From Flavobacterium flevense (GTDB lineage Bacteria > Bacteroidota > Bacteroidia > Flavobacteriales > Flavobacteriaceae), in contig NZ_FRCC01000007.1 of the NCBI RefSeq assembly GCF_900142775.1, forward strand, positions 1 through 64,000: a stretch of DNA of 64,000 nt. The letters are read 5' to 3'. A program made the translations under genes and the position numbers. Numbering within the stretch: position 1 is the stretch's first letter; the number at the start of each line of letters is the position of its first letter. Below the pieces are notes generated by a model that worked only from the letters and a program-made list of their open reading frames with translations, made no database searches and was not told where the DNA came from. Positions 18,385-26,921 of the stretch are shown one piece after another.

Positions 18385-18996
18385 TTAGTTTACAGCAATC
18401 AGACAATCAGCGAATGTTTCTTCTAAATGTTGGCTGTATGCTTTCATATCGTTTTCAATATTGGCATTTTTTTCCACATCATGAAAATGGTAACTTTTTA
18501 GCGGAGTCATTCCGGTAAAGGCATTCATGCGGTGGAAACCAAAAAATGGTCCTTCATCAACGGATTTTTGATCGAAAAATTCTCCGGGAAGTGTAAAAGC
18601 GGTGGCAGGAGCATTCCAGGTTGTAGTAAGCATGTATTTTTTACCGTGCATTGTTCCACCGGTTCCATAATTTATTTCCGGATTAATAGATTTTCTGCCG
18701 TCGCTGCGATAAATTCCTTTGTTGTGTCCCGCAGTAAAAACTTCGTCTATGTATTTTTTAAAATTGTAGGGCAATTGAAACCACCAAACTGGTGTGTGGT
18801 AAATAATAACATCGGCCCAGACAAATTTTGCCACTTCTTCTGCTGCTGAATAGCCGTTTTGTATGCTAGTGGTTTGAATACTGATTCCTTCAGATTGTTC
18901 GAAGAATTTTTCAGTTGTTTTAGTAATTGTGTTGTTAAATAAACCGCCTGAATGACCAAAATTCTGTCCTGCATTAATAATAAATATCTTTTTCAT
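18385..18996 (-). CDS. mdaB: NAD(P)H-dependent quinone reductase, MdaB type
   Basis: The protein has 203 residues from ATG 18996 (MKKIFIINAGQNFGHSGG). Flavodoxin-like NQO/MdaB features are IIYHTPVWWFQLPYNFKKYIDEVF, GGTMHGKKYMLTTTWNAP and FFGFHRMNAFTGM. It should reduce quinones by two electrons and protect against electrophiles. It is divergently transcribed from a LysR gene that is its likely regulator. The -7 box TAACTTTG lies at 19028-19021. Ten extra N-terminal residues in a longer frame start at or upstream of the predicted transcription start and are rejected. Confidence 0.9.
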   Translation of the reverse strand: MKKIFIINAGQNFGHSGGLFNNTITKTTEKFFEQSEGISIQTTSIQNGYSAAEEVAKFVWADVIIYHTPVWWFQLPYNFKKYIDEVFTAGHNKGIYRSDGRKSINPEINYGTGGTMHGKKYMLTTTWNAPATAFTLPGEFFDQKSVDEGPFFGFHRMNAFTGMTPLKSYHFHDVEKNANIENDMKAYSQHLEETFADCLIAVN

Positions 18997-19036
18997 AAGT
19001 TGTATCCTTTTTTGTTGGGACAAAGTTAATAGGGAT

Positions 19037-19088
19037 ATTTGTATTATTAAAATAATATAAATTATACATTTGTATTATAAATATAATA
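19037..19088. promoter_or_regulatory. Paired palindromes in the mdaB/lysR divergent promoter
   Basis: TATTATTAAAATAATA (19042-19057) and TATTATAAATATAATA (19073-19088) are 31 bp apart, three helical turns. Each is preceded by ATTTG. The lysR -7 box TACATTTG (19065-19072) sits between them. The layout fits a dimer or tetramer of the LysR regulator. Confidence 0.6.
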
Positions 19089-19091
19089 GTT

Positions 19092-19988
19092 ATGGTCAAT
19101 TTAGAATGGTATCGCACTTTTAAAGCAATCTATAAAACGGGAACACTTACCAGTGCTGCCGATGCTTTGTTTATTTCTCAGCCGGGAGTGAGTTTGCATC
19201 TAAGTTCGTTAGAAAGTTATGTAGGTTATAAACTTTTTGATCGAACAGGACGTAAAATGATTCCCACCGAAAGAGGCAAAATTTTATACAACGCCATTGC
19301 CGAAGGTTTGAAAATCCTGGAAGATGCCGAGAAAAATTTTCAACGCAGTACTGAAAAGCACACACCAACAATTAGTATCGGAATGTGTTTTGAGACTTTC
19401 CAAATTACTTTAGAACAATACATTTCGAGTTTACCTTTTAATGTGATTATTCGTTTTGGTGAATATCCCGAAATGCTCGAAAATTTAGATAAGGGAATTT
19501 TAGATTTGGTAATTTCTCCACAAAAAGGAAGTTATCCAGCCATTTCTTATGAGCCTTTTTCGTCAGAAACCATTGTTTTGGTTGGAGGAAGTGAAGTTGA
19601 TGATTCGGAATTTCAGCAATTGGTCAAACAGAAAAATTACAAAGCAGCTGAGGATTATTTGAAAAACCAAAAATGGTATGGAACAACAGGAGATATGGAA
19701 CATCTTTTTCGTTTTTGGCAACTTAATTTTGGTAATTTCCCTGATTTCAGACCTAATTATATTGTTCCCAATATCCATTCTATTGTGCGATGTTTAAATG
19801 GTGCCAACGGATTAGCTGTTATCCCTGATTTTTTGTGTAAAAAAGAAATAGAAAATGGCACTGTAAAATTGCTTTGGGAAGGACATAAAAAGTTGAAGAA
19901 CACGCTTTATTTTGCCAATAGAAAAAATACGGCTTACGAGAAAGAACTCGATTTAATTAAGGATTTATTTAAGAAAGTGATGTTGTAA
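19092..19988 (+). CDS. LysR family transcriptional regulator
   Basis: The protein has 298 residues. The N-terminal winged helix-turn-helix is LEWYRTFKAIYKTGTLTSAADALFISQPGVSLHLSSLE (given here by its start at residue 4; key residues A22, Q30, S34). The periplasmic-binding-like effector domain follows from about residue 95. It is divergent from mdaB with 95 bp between starts, the classical LysR arrangement, so mdaB is the probable target. The inducer is unknown, most plausibly a quinone or electrophile. Confidence 0.9.
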   Translation: MVNLEWYRTFKAIYKTGTLTSAADALFISQPGVSLHLSSLESYVGYKLFDRTGRKMIPTERGKILYNAIAEGLKILEDAEKNFQRSTEKHTPTISIGMCFETFQITLEQYISSLPFNVIIRFGEYPEMLENLDKGILDLVISPQKGSYPAISYEPFSSETIVLVGGSEVDDSEFQQLVKQKNYKAAEDYLKNQKWYGTTGDMEHLFRFWQLNFGNFPDFRPNYIVPNIHSIVRCLNGANGLAVIPDFLCKKEIENGTVKLLWEGHKKLKNTLYFANRKNTAYEKELDLIKDLFKKVML

Positions 19989-19989
19989 A

Positions 19990-20025
19990 TCAACACAAAC
20001 AGTCATTACTTACTGTCTGTGTTGA
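19990..20025. terminator. Terminator after lysR
   Basis: TCAACACAAACAGT pairs with ACTGTCTGTGTTGA (20012-20025) with one bulge, followed by a T-rich run. Confidence 0.65.
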
Positions 20026-20049
20026 ATTTTATTTTTTATAACTTAATAA

Positions 20050-21036
20050 TTACCACAAGTGCTGTACTTCTTTTTTGATATAATGCTCATAAATTTCGTT
20101 CATAGCAGCAATTTTTTCAGGATTTAGTAAAGGTAAATCTAAAGTAGAAAGATTAGACAATACATGATTTTCGGTAGAAGCTCCCGGAATAATACAACTT
20201 ACTTCTTTAAAATTTAAAATCCATTGTAGGGCGAGAGGAGCCAAATTGCTAACTTCAGGAAACAATTTTTTTAATTCGTTTACAGCAATTAAACCCAATT
20301 CATAATTGATACCTGAAAAGGTTTCACCTTTATCAAAAGCAGCACCTTCGCGATTAAAATAACGATGATCTTTACTGTCGAAAATAGATTTTTCAGAGAA
20401 TTTTCCGGTCAGCAGTCCGCTTGCTAATGGAACACGGGCAATTATTCCCACATCTTTTTTCTGAGCTTCTTTAAAAAACAACTCTGATGGACGCTGTCTG
20501 AAAAGGTTGAAAATAATCTGGACTGTAGTCACATTTGGAAATTCAATAGCTTTCAATCCTTCTTCTACTTTTTCGACACTAACTCCAAGATTCTGAATTT
20601 TTCCTTCTTTTTTTAATTTGTCAAAAAGGTCAAAAATTTCAGGACGATAATATACCTCAGTAGGAGGACAGTGCAATTGTATTAAATCGATAGTGTCTAA
20701 TTGAAGGCGCTTTAAACTATCCTCTACATATTTTTGCAACACCTTTGGCTGATATCCTTCATTGACATGCGGATTAATCTGACGCCCGCATTTAGTAGCT
20801 ACATAAATTCGTTCTGAACGCGAACGAACCACTCTTCCTACAGCAATTTCACTCATACCGTTTTCATAAACATCGGCAGTATCAATAAAATTGATGCCTT
20901 TGTCAATAGCGGTATTCAAAAGTTCATCGGCTGTTGTATCATTAAATGAAGATCCCCATTTTCCGCCCACCTGCCAGGTTCCAAGGGCGATTTCTGAAAT
21001 CTCAAAATTTGTTTTTCCTAATTTACGATAGTTCAT
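20050..21036 (-). CDS. Aldo/keto reductase
   Basis: The protein has 328 residues. AKR barrel signatures are GKTNFEISEIALGTWQVGG at the N-terminus, NFIDTADVYENGMSE (catalytic Asp and Tyr), LDTIDLIQLHCP, and C-terminal NADPH-binding CIIPGASTENHV. The YgbS/PhdYeiE-like single-domain type is NADPH-dependent; the substrate cannot be read from sequence. It is a single gene in a block of redox enzymes near mdaB. Confidence 0.92.
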   Translation of the reverse strand: MNYRKLGKTNFEISEIALGTWQVGGKWGSSFNDTTADELLNTAIDKGINFIDTADVYENGMSEIAVGRVVRSRSERIYVATKCGRQINPHVNEGYQPKVLQKYVEDSLKRLQLDTIDLIQLHCPPTEVYYRPEIFDLFDKLKKEGKIQNLGVSVEKVEEGLKAIEFPNVTTVQIIFNLFRQRPSELFFKEAQKKDVGIIARVPLASGLLTGKFSEKSIFDSKDHRYFNREGAAFDKGETFSGINYELGLIAVNELKKLFPEVSNLAPLALQWILNFKEVSCIIPGASTENHVLSNLSTLDLPLLNPEKIAAMNEIYEHYIKKEVQHLW

Positions 21037-21105
21037 TGTTGTATATTTTATAAATTATTTAGTATGATTATCCGCTTCTTATATCAAATTATTGAAGATA
21101 GCACA

Positions 21106-21235
21106 CAGATAAAACGGATTTTAACGGATTGTCGCAGATTCTAATTTACAAAAAACTATGAAAAAATCCGTTATTATCTGTTCAATCAGTGTCATCTGTG
21201 GTCTATTCTTTATTTAGTCCGCTTAGCAGACAGTC
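21106..21235. repeat. Composite dispersed repeat, second copy (minus orientation)
   Basis: Read on the minus strand it begins GACTGTCTGCTAAGCGGACTAAATAAA, like the element after ppx (cited by position; key core GCTAAGCGGAC). An imperfect inverted repeat follows, with arms of CCACAGATGACAC and TATCTGTGTGC type. It supplies the stop codon of the upstream SGNH hydrolase gene. Confidence 0.75.
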
Positions 21236-21855
21236 CTATTTATTATTTCCTGAATCGCTTTTTCGATAAGCGGACTCATAATTTCATAACCGGCACTGTT
21301 AGGATGCACACCATCTTCTGATAATTGTTTTTGTAAACCTTTTTGCTCATCAGCCATTTCAGAATAATAATCTACAAATGAGATTCTGTGAGCCAGTGCA
21401 TATTCCTTAAGTACGGCATTTAGTGCTATAATTTGGTCTGCCGGTTTTTCTTTTGGATTCCAATAGAAAAAATTAGCCGGTAAAACAGAACAAAGGATTA
21501 CTTTGATTTGGTGAACCTGAGCCAGTTCAACCATCGAATAAATATTGTTGGTAATCATTTCAGTCGTTGCCGGCCCTGTATTTCCGGCAATATCATTACC
21601 TCCTGCTAAAATTACGACAATTTTAGGATTTAAAGCAACTACATCTGCTCTAAAACGCACTAGCATTTGTGGTGTAGTCTGGCCGCTGATTCCTCTGTTA
21701 ATATAAGATTTGTTTTTAGAAAAATAAGCATGTTTCGTACTCCAGAATTCCGTTATGGAATCCCCTAAAAAGACCACCCGGTTTTCATCAGAAATGGGAA
21801 GAGGAAGGGAAGCGTTTTCTTGCTGGTATTTAGATAAATAGGGCCAGTCCTGCAT
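21223..21855 (-). CDS. SGNH/GDSL-family hydrolase
   Basis: The protein has 210 residues. The blocks are all visible: FLGDSITEFW (catalytic Ser), NRGISGQTTPQ (oxyanion Gly), LAGGNDIAGN (oxyanion Asn) and EDGVHPNSAGYEIM (Asp-x-x-His). It is most like the GDSL lipase/acylhydrolase and platelet-activating-factor acetylhydrolase-like group. There is no signal peptide at the chosen start, so it is cytoplasmic unless the start is further upstream. The last codons and the TAA lie inside a dispersed repeat, so the C-terminus has probably been rewritten by that insertion. The -7 box TAGCTTTG lies at 21902-21895. Confidence 0.88.
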   Translation of the reverse strand: MQDWPYLSKYQQENASLPLPISDENRVVFLGDSITEFWSTKHAYFSKNKSYINRGISGQTTPQMLVRFRADVVALNPKIVVILAGGNDIAGNTGPATTEMITNNIYSMVELAQVHQIKVILCSVLPANFFYWNPKEKPADQIIALNAVLKEYALAHRISFVDYYSEMADEQKGLQKQLSEDGVHPNSAGYEIMSPLIEKAIQEIINRTVC

Positions 21856-22003
21856 AAGAATATTGTTTTTTACCTTTCAAATGGTGCTAAAAAACAAAGC
21901 TAACAATTTTTTTCGAAATTAATATTTACTTTAAAAAAGGCTATTCGAAAGATGAAAGCCAAGATATTTTCGTACATTTGAATTGGATTGCAAAACAACT
22001 GTT

Positions 22004-23059
22004 ATGAAATTATATCAAAATTTAGCAACTATTGGTTTTCTTAAAAATAGTTATGTTTATAAATTTCTTTTTGTAGCTTTTATTGGTATTCACATTCCAT
22101 TGATCGGGATTTTGTTTTTTGTCCTTTATTCAAAAGCTAATTTTTCAACTGCTGCCTTACTGGTTTTTTCATTGATAATGACTTTGCTGGCTACCGGAGT
22201 AACCTTGTTTATTTTAAAAAAATTAATGCAACCTATCGAATTAGCTTCTAAAGCGTTGAATGATTACAGGCTGAATAAGACTGTTGCTGTTTTGCCGTTG
22301 CATTTTTCTGATGAAGCGGGTTTGTTGTTGTCTAATATTCATAATTCGATTACTGAATCGGAAAAATTTATTATTGAAAAACAGGATTTAATTTACTTGC
22401 TATCGCATGATTTAAAAACATTTTCAGGACATCCGGATTCTTTGGCAAGACTGATTTTAGAATCCAATCCTACTGAAGAAATTGCGGAATTAGCCCAATT
22501 GATTTGCCAGTCTTCACAGGAGCAATTTAAATATATTGACAAGTTCATAAAAATGCTGAAAGATCAAGATCAGATATTGAAAGTGGTTGAAGACGAGGTG
22601 ATTATTGATCTGGAAGATGTGATGCTAACAATTGAAAATCAGATGCGTTTGTTGATGAAGACCAAAAAAATCAGCTTGGTAAAAAAACTGGACGTTAGTA
22701 CCGTAAAATTAAAAATAGATCCCGAATTACTGATTCGGGTGATTTTTAATATCATTCATAATGCTATTAAGTTTTCTTTTTCGGAATCGCAGGTTCAATT
22801 TTCCAGTTATACCGATCAAGAAAAGATATACCTGAAAATTACCGATTATGGGGTAGGTTTTGATAATGATAAAAAGGATAAAATATTCAATAAGTTCACT
22901 AAAATGGGGCGTTTAGGTACATCCGATGAAACATCTACAGGTTTAGGATTGTATCTTTGTAAACAAATTATTGAAAAAAACGGTGGAACTTTAACCGCTA
23001 CCAGCGAGGGCGAAAATAAAGGGGCTTCTTTTACAATTGCTTTTGACAGTATAGCATAA
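22004..23059 (+). CDS. Membrane sensor histidine kinase
   Basis: The protein has 351 residues from ATG 22004. The frame extends to a TTG at 21983, but the -7 box TACATTTG (21973-21980) puts transcription start near 21985. Two transmembrane helices (about 20-43 and 50-72) are followed by a HAMP-like linker (MQPIELASKALNDYR), a dimerisation domain with phospho-acceptor His135 in LLSHDLKTF, then the ATPase domain: N box NIIHNAIKFS, G1 DYGVGFD, G2 GLGLYLCK. The periplasmic loop is very short, so sensing may be intramembrane. No response regulator is adjacent, so it is an orphan kinase. Confidence 0.92.
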   Translation: MKLYQNLATIGFLKNSYVYKFLFVAFIGIHIPLIGILFFVLYSKANFSTAALLVFSLIMTLLATGVTLFILKKLMQPIELASKALNDYRLNKTVAVLPLHFSDEAGLLLSNIHNSITESEKFIIEKQDLIYLLSHDLKTFSGHPDSLARLILESNPTEEIAELAQLICQSSQEQFKYIDKFIKMLKDQDQILKVVEDEVIIDLEDVMLTIENQMRLLMKTKKISLVKKLDVSTVKLKIDPELLIRVIFNIIHNAIKFSFSESQVQFSSYTDQEKIYLKITDYGVGFDNDKKDKIFNKFTKMGRLGTSDETSTGLGLYLCKQIIEKNGGTLTATSEGENKGASFTIAFDSIA

Positions 23060-23084
23060 TTAAGGAGTTGTTTTCTAAAAAAAT

Positions 23085-23118
23085 AATAAGGCAGGTTTCT
23101 CTAAAAACCTGCCTTATT
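23085..23118. terminator. Bidirectional terminator
   Basis: AATAAGGCAGGTTT (23085-23098) pairs perfectly with 23105-23118, between the converging histidine kinase and cysM genes. Confidence 0.85.
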
Positions 23119-23139
23119 TTATATTTGTATGGTAATGAT

Positions 23140-24027
23140 TTAGTCAAATAAATCAGAAGATAAATAACGGTCACCGCGGTCACAAATAATAGCGACTATT
23201 ACACCTGATTCTAATTCCTCAGCCAGTTTTACAGCCACTGCCACAGCACCTCCGCTGCTCATTCCTGCAAAAACACCTTCTTCCAGAGCTAATCGCTTGG
23301 TCATTTCACGGGCTTCTTTTTCGCTTACATCGATAGTGCGATCCACTTTTGACGGATCAAAAATTTTAGGTAAATATTCTATTGGCCATTTTCGGATTCC
23401 CGGAATCTGAGATCCCTCAGAGGGTTGTGCACCAATAATTTGAATTTCGCTGTTTTGCTCTTTTAAATAAGTAGAAGTCCCGATAATTGTTCCAGTGGTT
23501 CCCATTGCTGATACAAAATGTGTCACACTCCCGTGAGTATCATTCCATATCTCCGGACCTGTTGTTTTATAATGCGCTTTCCAGTTGTCATCATTTGCAA
23601 ATTGATTCAGCATGATATAACCGCCTTCAGCCACCTTTTTATCGGCATAATCTCTGGAGCCTAAAATTCCTTCACTGGCAGGAGTTAAAATTACGGTTGC
23701 GCCATAAGCACGCATGGTTTGGGTACGCTCTTTAGTAGAATCTTCGGGAAGGATAAGTTCTATTTCAATGTTTAATAACTGGGCAATCATCGCAAGGGCA
23801 ATTCCGGTATTTCCGCTGGTAGCTTCAATAAGTTTGTCTCCTTCTTTAATTTCTCCTCTTTCTAATGCGGAAACAATCATGTTGTATGCCGCTCTGTCTT
23901 TAACGCTTCCGCCGGGGTTATTGCCTTCTAATTTTAATAATAATTTTACATTTTTGTTTTTAACCAGATTGGTTGTTTCTACTAAAGGTGTATTCCCAAT
24001 CAGGTTTAATATTTTTTGCGGATCCAT
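23140..24027 (-). CDS. cysM: Cysteine synthase, CysM type
   Basis: The protein has 295 residues. It is a PLP enzyme that makes cysteine from O-acetylserine and sulfide (or thiosulfate). The PLP-Schiff-base Lys43 is in NNPGGSVKDRAA. The substrate loop is EATSGNTGIALA, the phosphate cup is SAMGTTGTIIG, and GVFAGMSSGGAV lies near the C-terminus. At 295 residues with these loops it fits the CysM branch better than CysK. It begins directly after the cysE stop (no gap), so the two-gene operon makes the whole serine-to-cysteine route. Confidence 0.93.
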   Translation of the reverse strand: MDPQKILNLIGNTPLVETTNLVKNKNVKLLLKLEGNNPGGSVKDRAAYNMIVSALERGEIKEGDKLIEATSGNTGIALAMIAQLLNIEIELILPEDSTKERTQTMRAYGATVILTPASEGILGSRDYADKKVAEGGYIMLNQFANDDNWKAHYKTTGPEIWNDTHGSVTHFVSAMGTTGTIIGTSTYLKEQNSEIQIIGAQPSEGSQIPGIRKWPIEYLPKIFDPSKVDRTIDVSEKEAREMTKRLALEEGVFAGMSSGGAVAVAVKLAEELESGVIVAIICDRGDRYLSSDLFD

Positions 24028-24819
24028 TTATTTTAATTCTTTTATTTTTACTTCGGTGGTAGTGGTATTTGTCACTATTGATCTTTCGGGAATGGATTTA
24101 GTTATCCAGGCATTTCCTCCTACAATGCTGCCTTTCCCTATAACGGTCTGGCCTCCCAGGATGGTTGCATTGGCATAAATACACACATTTTTTTCTACAG
24201 TAGGATGCCTTTTTGAGTCTTTCATTTCTTTGCTTACGCTCAAAGCTCCCAGTGTAACTCCCTGATAGATTTTAACATATTTTTCAATTACTGCTGTTTC
24301 TCCAATAACAATTCCGGTGGCGTGATCGATGAAAAAAGGCGAATCAATCTGAGCTCCGGCATGAATATCTGTTCCGGTAATCCGGTGTGCATATTCACTC
24401 ATTAAACGGGAAAAAAGCAGTAAATCCAGTGCATACAGTTCATGACTGATTCGGTAAATAGCAATAGCATAAAATCCCGGATACCCCAGATAGACTTCTT
24501 CAATACCGTTTGACGCCGGGTCATTTTCTAAAATATATGCGGCATCCTGATTTAATTTTTCAAGTACAGCAGGTAATTTGGCTACAAAATGATCCCAGGT
24601 TTCATTGCACAAAGAATAGGGTTTTTTACAGGCAATAGAAGCGATTTCTTTAAATTGTTTTTCTAATTCATCAATGCTTTCGCTCAATGGTGCATTCGCA
24701 TCAAATAAGGTGTAAAAAATTTTTTCGGTGAAGAGTTCCACTTTTGTTTTAATACCGTAATTAATGGCAGTATGGCTTTTAAGTAAACTAATATTTTTTA
24801 TAATCTGATCCTTTGTCAT
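24028..24819 (-). CDS. cysE: Serine O-acetyltransferase
   Basis: The protein has 263 residues. A helical N-terminal domain (about 1-140) precedes a left-handed beta-helix of hexapeptide repeats: TGTDIHAGAQIDSPFFIDHATGIVIGE (catalytic His/Asp region, cited by start at about residue 151), GVTLGALS, ANATILGGQTVIGKGSIVGGNAW (hexapeptide ladder). It makes O-acetylserine for CysM. It matches the long-N-terminus serine acetyltransferases (EpsC-like label in some databases). The -7 box TATATTTG lies at 24892-24885. Confidence 0.92.
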   Translation of the reverse strand: MTKDQIIKNISLLKSHTAINYGIKTKVELFTEKIFYTLFDANAPLSESIDELEKQFKEIASIACKKPYSLCNETWDHFVAKLPAVLEKLNQDAAYILENDPASNGIEEVYLGYPGFYAIAIYRISHELYALDLLLFSRLMSEYAHRITGTDIHAGAQIDSPFFIDHATGIVIGETAVIEKYVKIYQGVTLGALSVSKEMKDSKRHPTVEKNVCIYANATILGGQTVIGKGSIVGGNAWITKSIPERSIVTNTTTTEVKIKELK

Positions 24820-25064
24820 CGCTTTTGGATTGTATAGTTAGTAGAAGAGCGCTACTTGATTCTAATCGTGTTGATAATTTAAAACAAATATATTGAACTA
24901 TTTTGAATAATAAGAACAACATTCAGGATGCTTTCATGCTGTAGTTCTATTTTTTGTGAAAAAGTTTTTCAGGAGTGCCAAAAATGATTTTTGCCCAATT
25001 GCAACCGACTTTCCTAAAACAACAATTTTAAATTTATTACTTTTGAAAACTGATACAACTAAAA

Positions 25065-25250
25065 ATGAAGAAAATAATTTTTCCAATTATGTTACTCGCT
25101 ATTGCGGTAGCTTTTTATGAGCAGACTGCAAATGAAAAAAATGTATATGTTACCGTAGTTGCCATAGCGGTATTTATGTTTGGAATGATGCAGTTAAGTG
25201 CTAAAACACCAAGTAAAAATCAAGAAAAACAAGAAGAAGATGCTGAATAA
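25065..25250 (+). CDS. Small two-helix membrane protein
   Basis: The protein has 61 residues. Two hydrophobic segments are IIFPIMLLAIAVAFYEQ and VYVTVVAIAVFMFGMMQL, followed by a charged Lys/Gln/Glu tail. No family recognised. The -7 box TACTTTTG at 25038-25045 supports it as the first gene of a unit. Its last 11 bp overlap the start of the Smr gene, which suggests translational coupling and a possible functional link. Confidence 0.7.
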   Translation: MKKIIFPIMLLAIAVAFYEQTANEKNVYVTVVAIAVFMFGMMQLSAKTPSKNQEKQEEDAE

Positions 25251-25788
25251 AGGAGATAAAGTTGCCGTACTTGATGATGCTATTAATGGCATCGTTTTGT
25301 CTGTAAAAGGGGAGGAAGTTACTGTGGAAACCGAGGATGGTTTTGTAATGAATTTTACAGCAAGTGAACTGATAAAAACCAATGACAGCAGTAATTTAAT
25401 GGATGCTGTCAGAAGGATCAATATTGAAGAAATTAAAAAGGAAAAAGCGATCCCTAAGCCAAGAAGTTTTGTGAAAGAACGAAAAGAAAAGGAAGTAGGG
25501 GTTCCGGAATTTGATTTACACATTGAGAAATTAGTCAAAAACAAAAACGGAATGTCTAATTATGATATTTTGACACTTCAGGCTGAAACGGCTCAAAGAC
25601 ACATAGAATTTGCTATTAAAAATCGTATTCCTAAGATAGTTTTTATACATGGTGTGGGCGAAGGAATTCTAAAAGCCGAACTTGATTTTTTATTAGGCCG
25701 TTATGATAACATTGATTTTCAGGAAGCCAATTATCAAAAATACGGACAAGGTGCTACCGAAGTTTTTATCAGACAAAGTAAAAAATAA
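25240..25788 (+). CDS. Smr-domain protein (MutS2-like C-terminal nuclease domain)
   Basis: The protein has 182 residues from ATG 25240 (MLNKGDKVAVLDD). A frame from 25198 would begin deep inside the upstream gene. An N-terminal SH3/KOW-like barrel (GDKVAVLDDAINGIVLSV...VTVETEDGFVMNF), as in DUF2027-type proteins, precedes a C-terminal Smr domain (FDLHIEKL, then VFIHGVGEGILKAEL and the tail YGQGATEVFI). Smr domains are nicking endonucleases or RNA-cleaving domains; this one lacks the MutS ATPase. It is translated in overlap with the small membrane protein. Confidence 0.88.
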   Translation: MLNKGDKVAVLDDAINGIVLSVKGEEVTVETEDGFVMNFTASELIKTNDSSNLMDAVRRINIEEIKKEKAIPKPRSFVKERKEKEVGVPEFDLHIEKLVKNKNGMSNYDILTLQAETAQRHIEFAIKNRIPKIVFIHGVGEGILKAELDFLLGRYDNIDFQEANYQKYGQGATEVFIRQSKK

Positions 25789-25805
25789 ACCAATAATCAG
25801 GTATA

Positions 25806-25845
25806 AAAAAACGCTCATTAGGAATAAAACCAATGAGCGTTTTTT
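25806..25845. terminator. Bidirectional terminator
   Basis: AAAAAACGCTCATT (25806-25819) pairs with AATGAGCGTTTTTT (25832-25845). Confidence 0.85.
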
Positions 25846-25864
25846 ATTTAGAATACAGCCATAA

Positions 25865-26839
25865 TTAGTCTGTGGTAAATAATTCTCCTAAAATATAACT
25901 GTCTCCCAGCGTAAAATTAACTATTCCTTTTTGTAAAGAAACTTTCTTTAGAACAATAGTATGTTTATAGCTGTTGGCTCCATTAGTGGTAGTGGTAACT
26001 TCTATTATACCAGTGGCTCCGCTTGCATCGGCGACACCGTCCCATTGCTGATTAAGTGTTGGAATAACAGGAGTCGTAGCCTGACAAAAATAAGCTCCAG
26101 TTAATGGCGTACCACTATTTAAAAAGGAACGATAGGTTAACACATTAGTGGTAGTCCCAATAAGTCCCGTTCTTGGAGTATTGAGCGGAGTAACTACGTT
26201 AGCAATTAAAGCAGGATCAATGTTTAAGATCAAAGCTTCGCTGGTATTGTAGTTGTACACCTCATTAGTAGCAGTACATTTTTCTAAAGTCTGATCAAAA
26301 TTAAATGGTAAAGAGGTAATGCTAGTTTTATAATCGCCAAAAGGAAAAGTTTCATAAACCTGATCTCCGCTGGACTTAGCAAAAGTTACATTTTTTAATA
26401 CAATATTATAGTTGTAACCGGTAATTTTAGTACTGTTGTTAGTGTCATCAGTAGTTTTAGATGCTGTTGTTACAATGCGTATTTTACCCGCTGTCGCTAC
26501 CCATTGATCAGTAATAACAGGAGTGGCCGGAACTATGGTTTCACAGATGTTAGCTGTAGTTAAAACACCATCATAAAAACGATACACCACTCTGTTAGCC
26601 GTAGTGCTGATATCCAGTTCAATAGTATCATTCGCAGCAGTTAGATCAGTAGTGAAATTAGTTTTAGGGATTTCCAGGATTAAGGCTTCCTGATCTTTAA
26701 GTTTGTATATAATATTATTGTTAGTACAACTTTGGGTCGCAGTGATATCTTCAAAGCTAATATCTTCCTGAGTTAAATCTCCATCATCGCAAGCAGTCAA
26801 TAATGCCACAAGTAGTAATAGGTTTAGGACTTTTTTCAT
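25865..26839 (-). CDS. Lipoprotein with an internal duplication
   Basis: The protein has 324 residues. The signal and lipobox are LLLLVALLTAC (Cys17). The mature part is two similar halves: CTNNNIIYKLKDQEALILEIP...ICETIVPATPVITDQW...YNYNIVLKNVTFAKSSGDQ and CTATNEVYNYNTSEALILNID...FCQATTPVIPTLNQQW...YKHTIVLKKVSLQKGI. Each half is about 130 residues, so it is an ancient tandem duplication. It is Thr-rich and beta-rich, and probably surface or periplasm exposed. Function unknown. The -7 box TATTTTTG lies at 26861-26854. Codon use looks ordinary for the window. Confidence 0.78.
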   Translation of the reverse strand: MKKVLNLLLLVALLTACDDGDLTQEDISFEDITATQSCTNNNIIYKLKDQEALILEIPKTNFTTDLTAANDTIELDISTTANRVVYRFYDGVLTTANICETIVPATPVITDQWVATAGKIRIVTTASKTTDDTNNSTKITGYNYNIVLKNVTFAKSSGDQVYETFPFGDYKTSITSLPFNFDQTLEKCTATNEVYNYNTSEALILNIDPALIANVVTPLNTPRTGLIGTTTNVLTYRSFLNSGTPLTGAYFCQATTPVIPTLNQQWDGVADASGATGIIEVTTTTNGANSYKHTIVLKKVSLQKGIVNFTLGDSYILGELFTTD

Positions 26840-26908
26840 TTTTTAAATTTTCACAAAAATAGGTAAAAAATGATAAATGCTATTCCACTTTTGATAATTG
26901 ATATTTTA

Positions 26909-26916
26909 TAACTTTG
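26909..26916 (+). promoter_or_regulatory. -7 box of the cysteine desulfurase gene
   Basis: TAACTTTG ends 5 bases before the ATG at 26922. With the spacing calibrated on rnpB, transcription would start at 26921, giving an almost leaderless mRNA. Confidence 0.6.
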
Positions 26917-26921
26917 CAGCA

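Noticed and set aside
21983..22003. TTG start of the histidine kinase
   Set aside because: It is upstream of or at the predicted transcription start given TACATTTG at 21973-21980; ATG 22004 is in frame.
25198..25239. Earlier start of the Smr protein
   Set aside because: It is deep inside the upstream membrane-protein gene; ATG 25240 begins the recognisable SH3/KOW-like domain.
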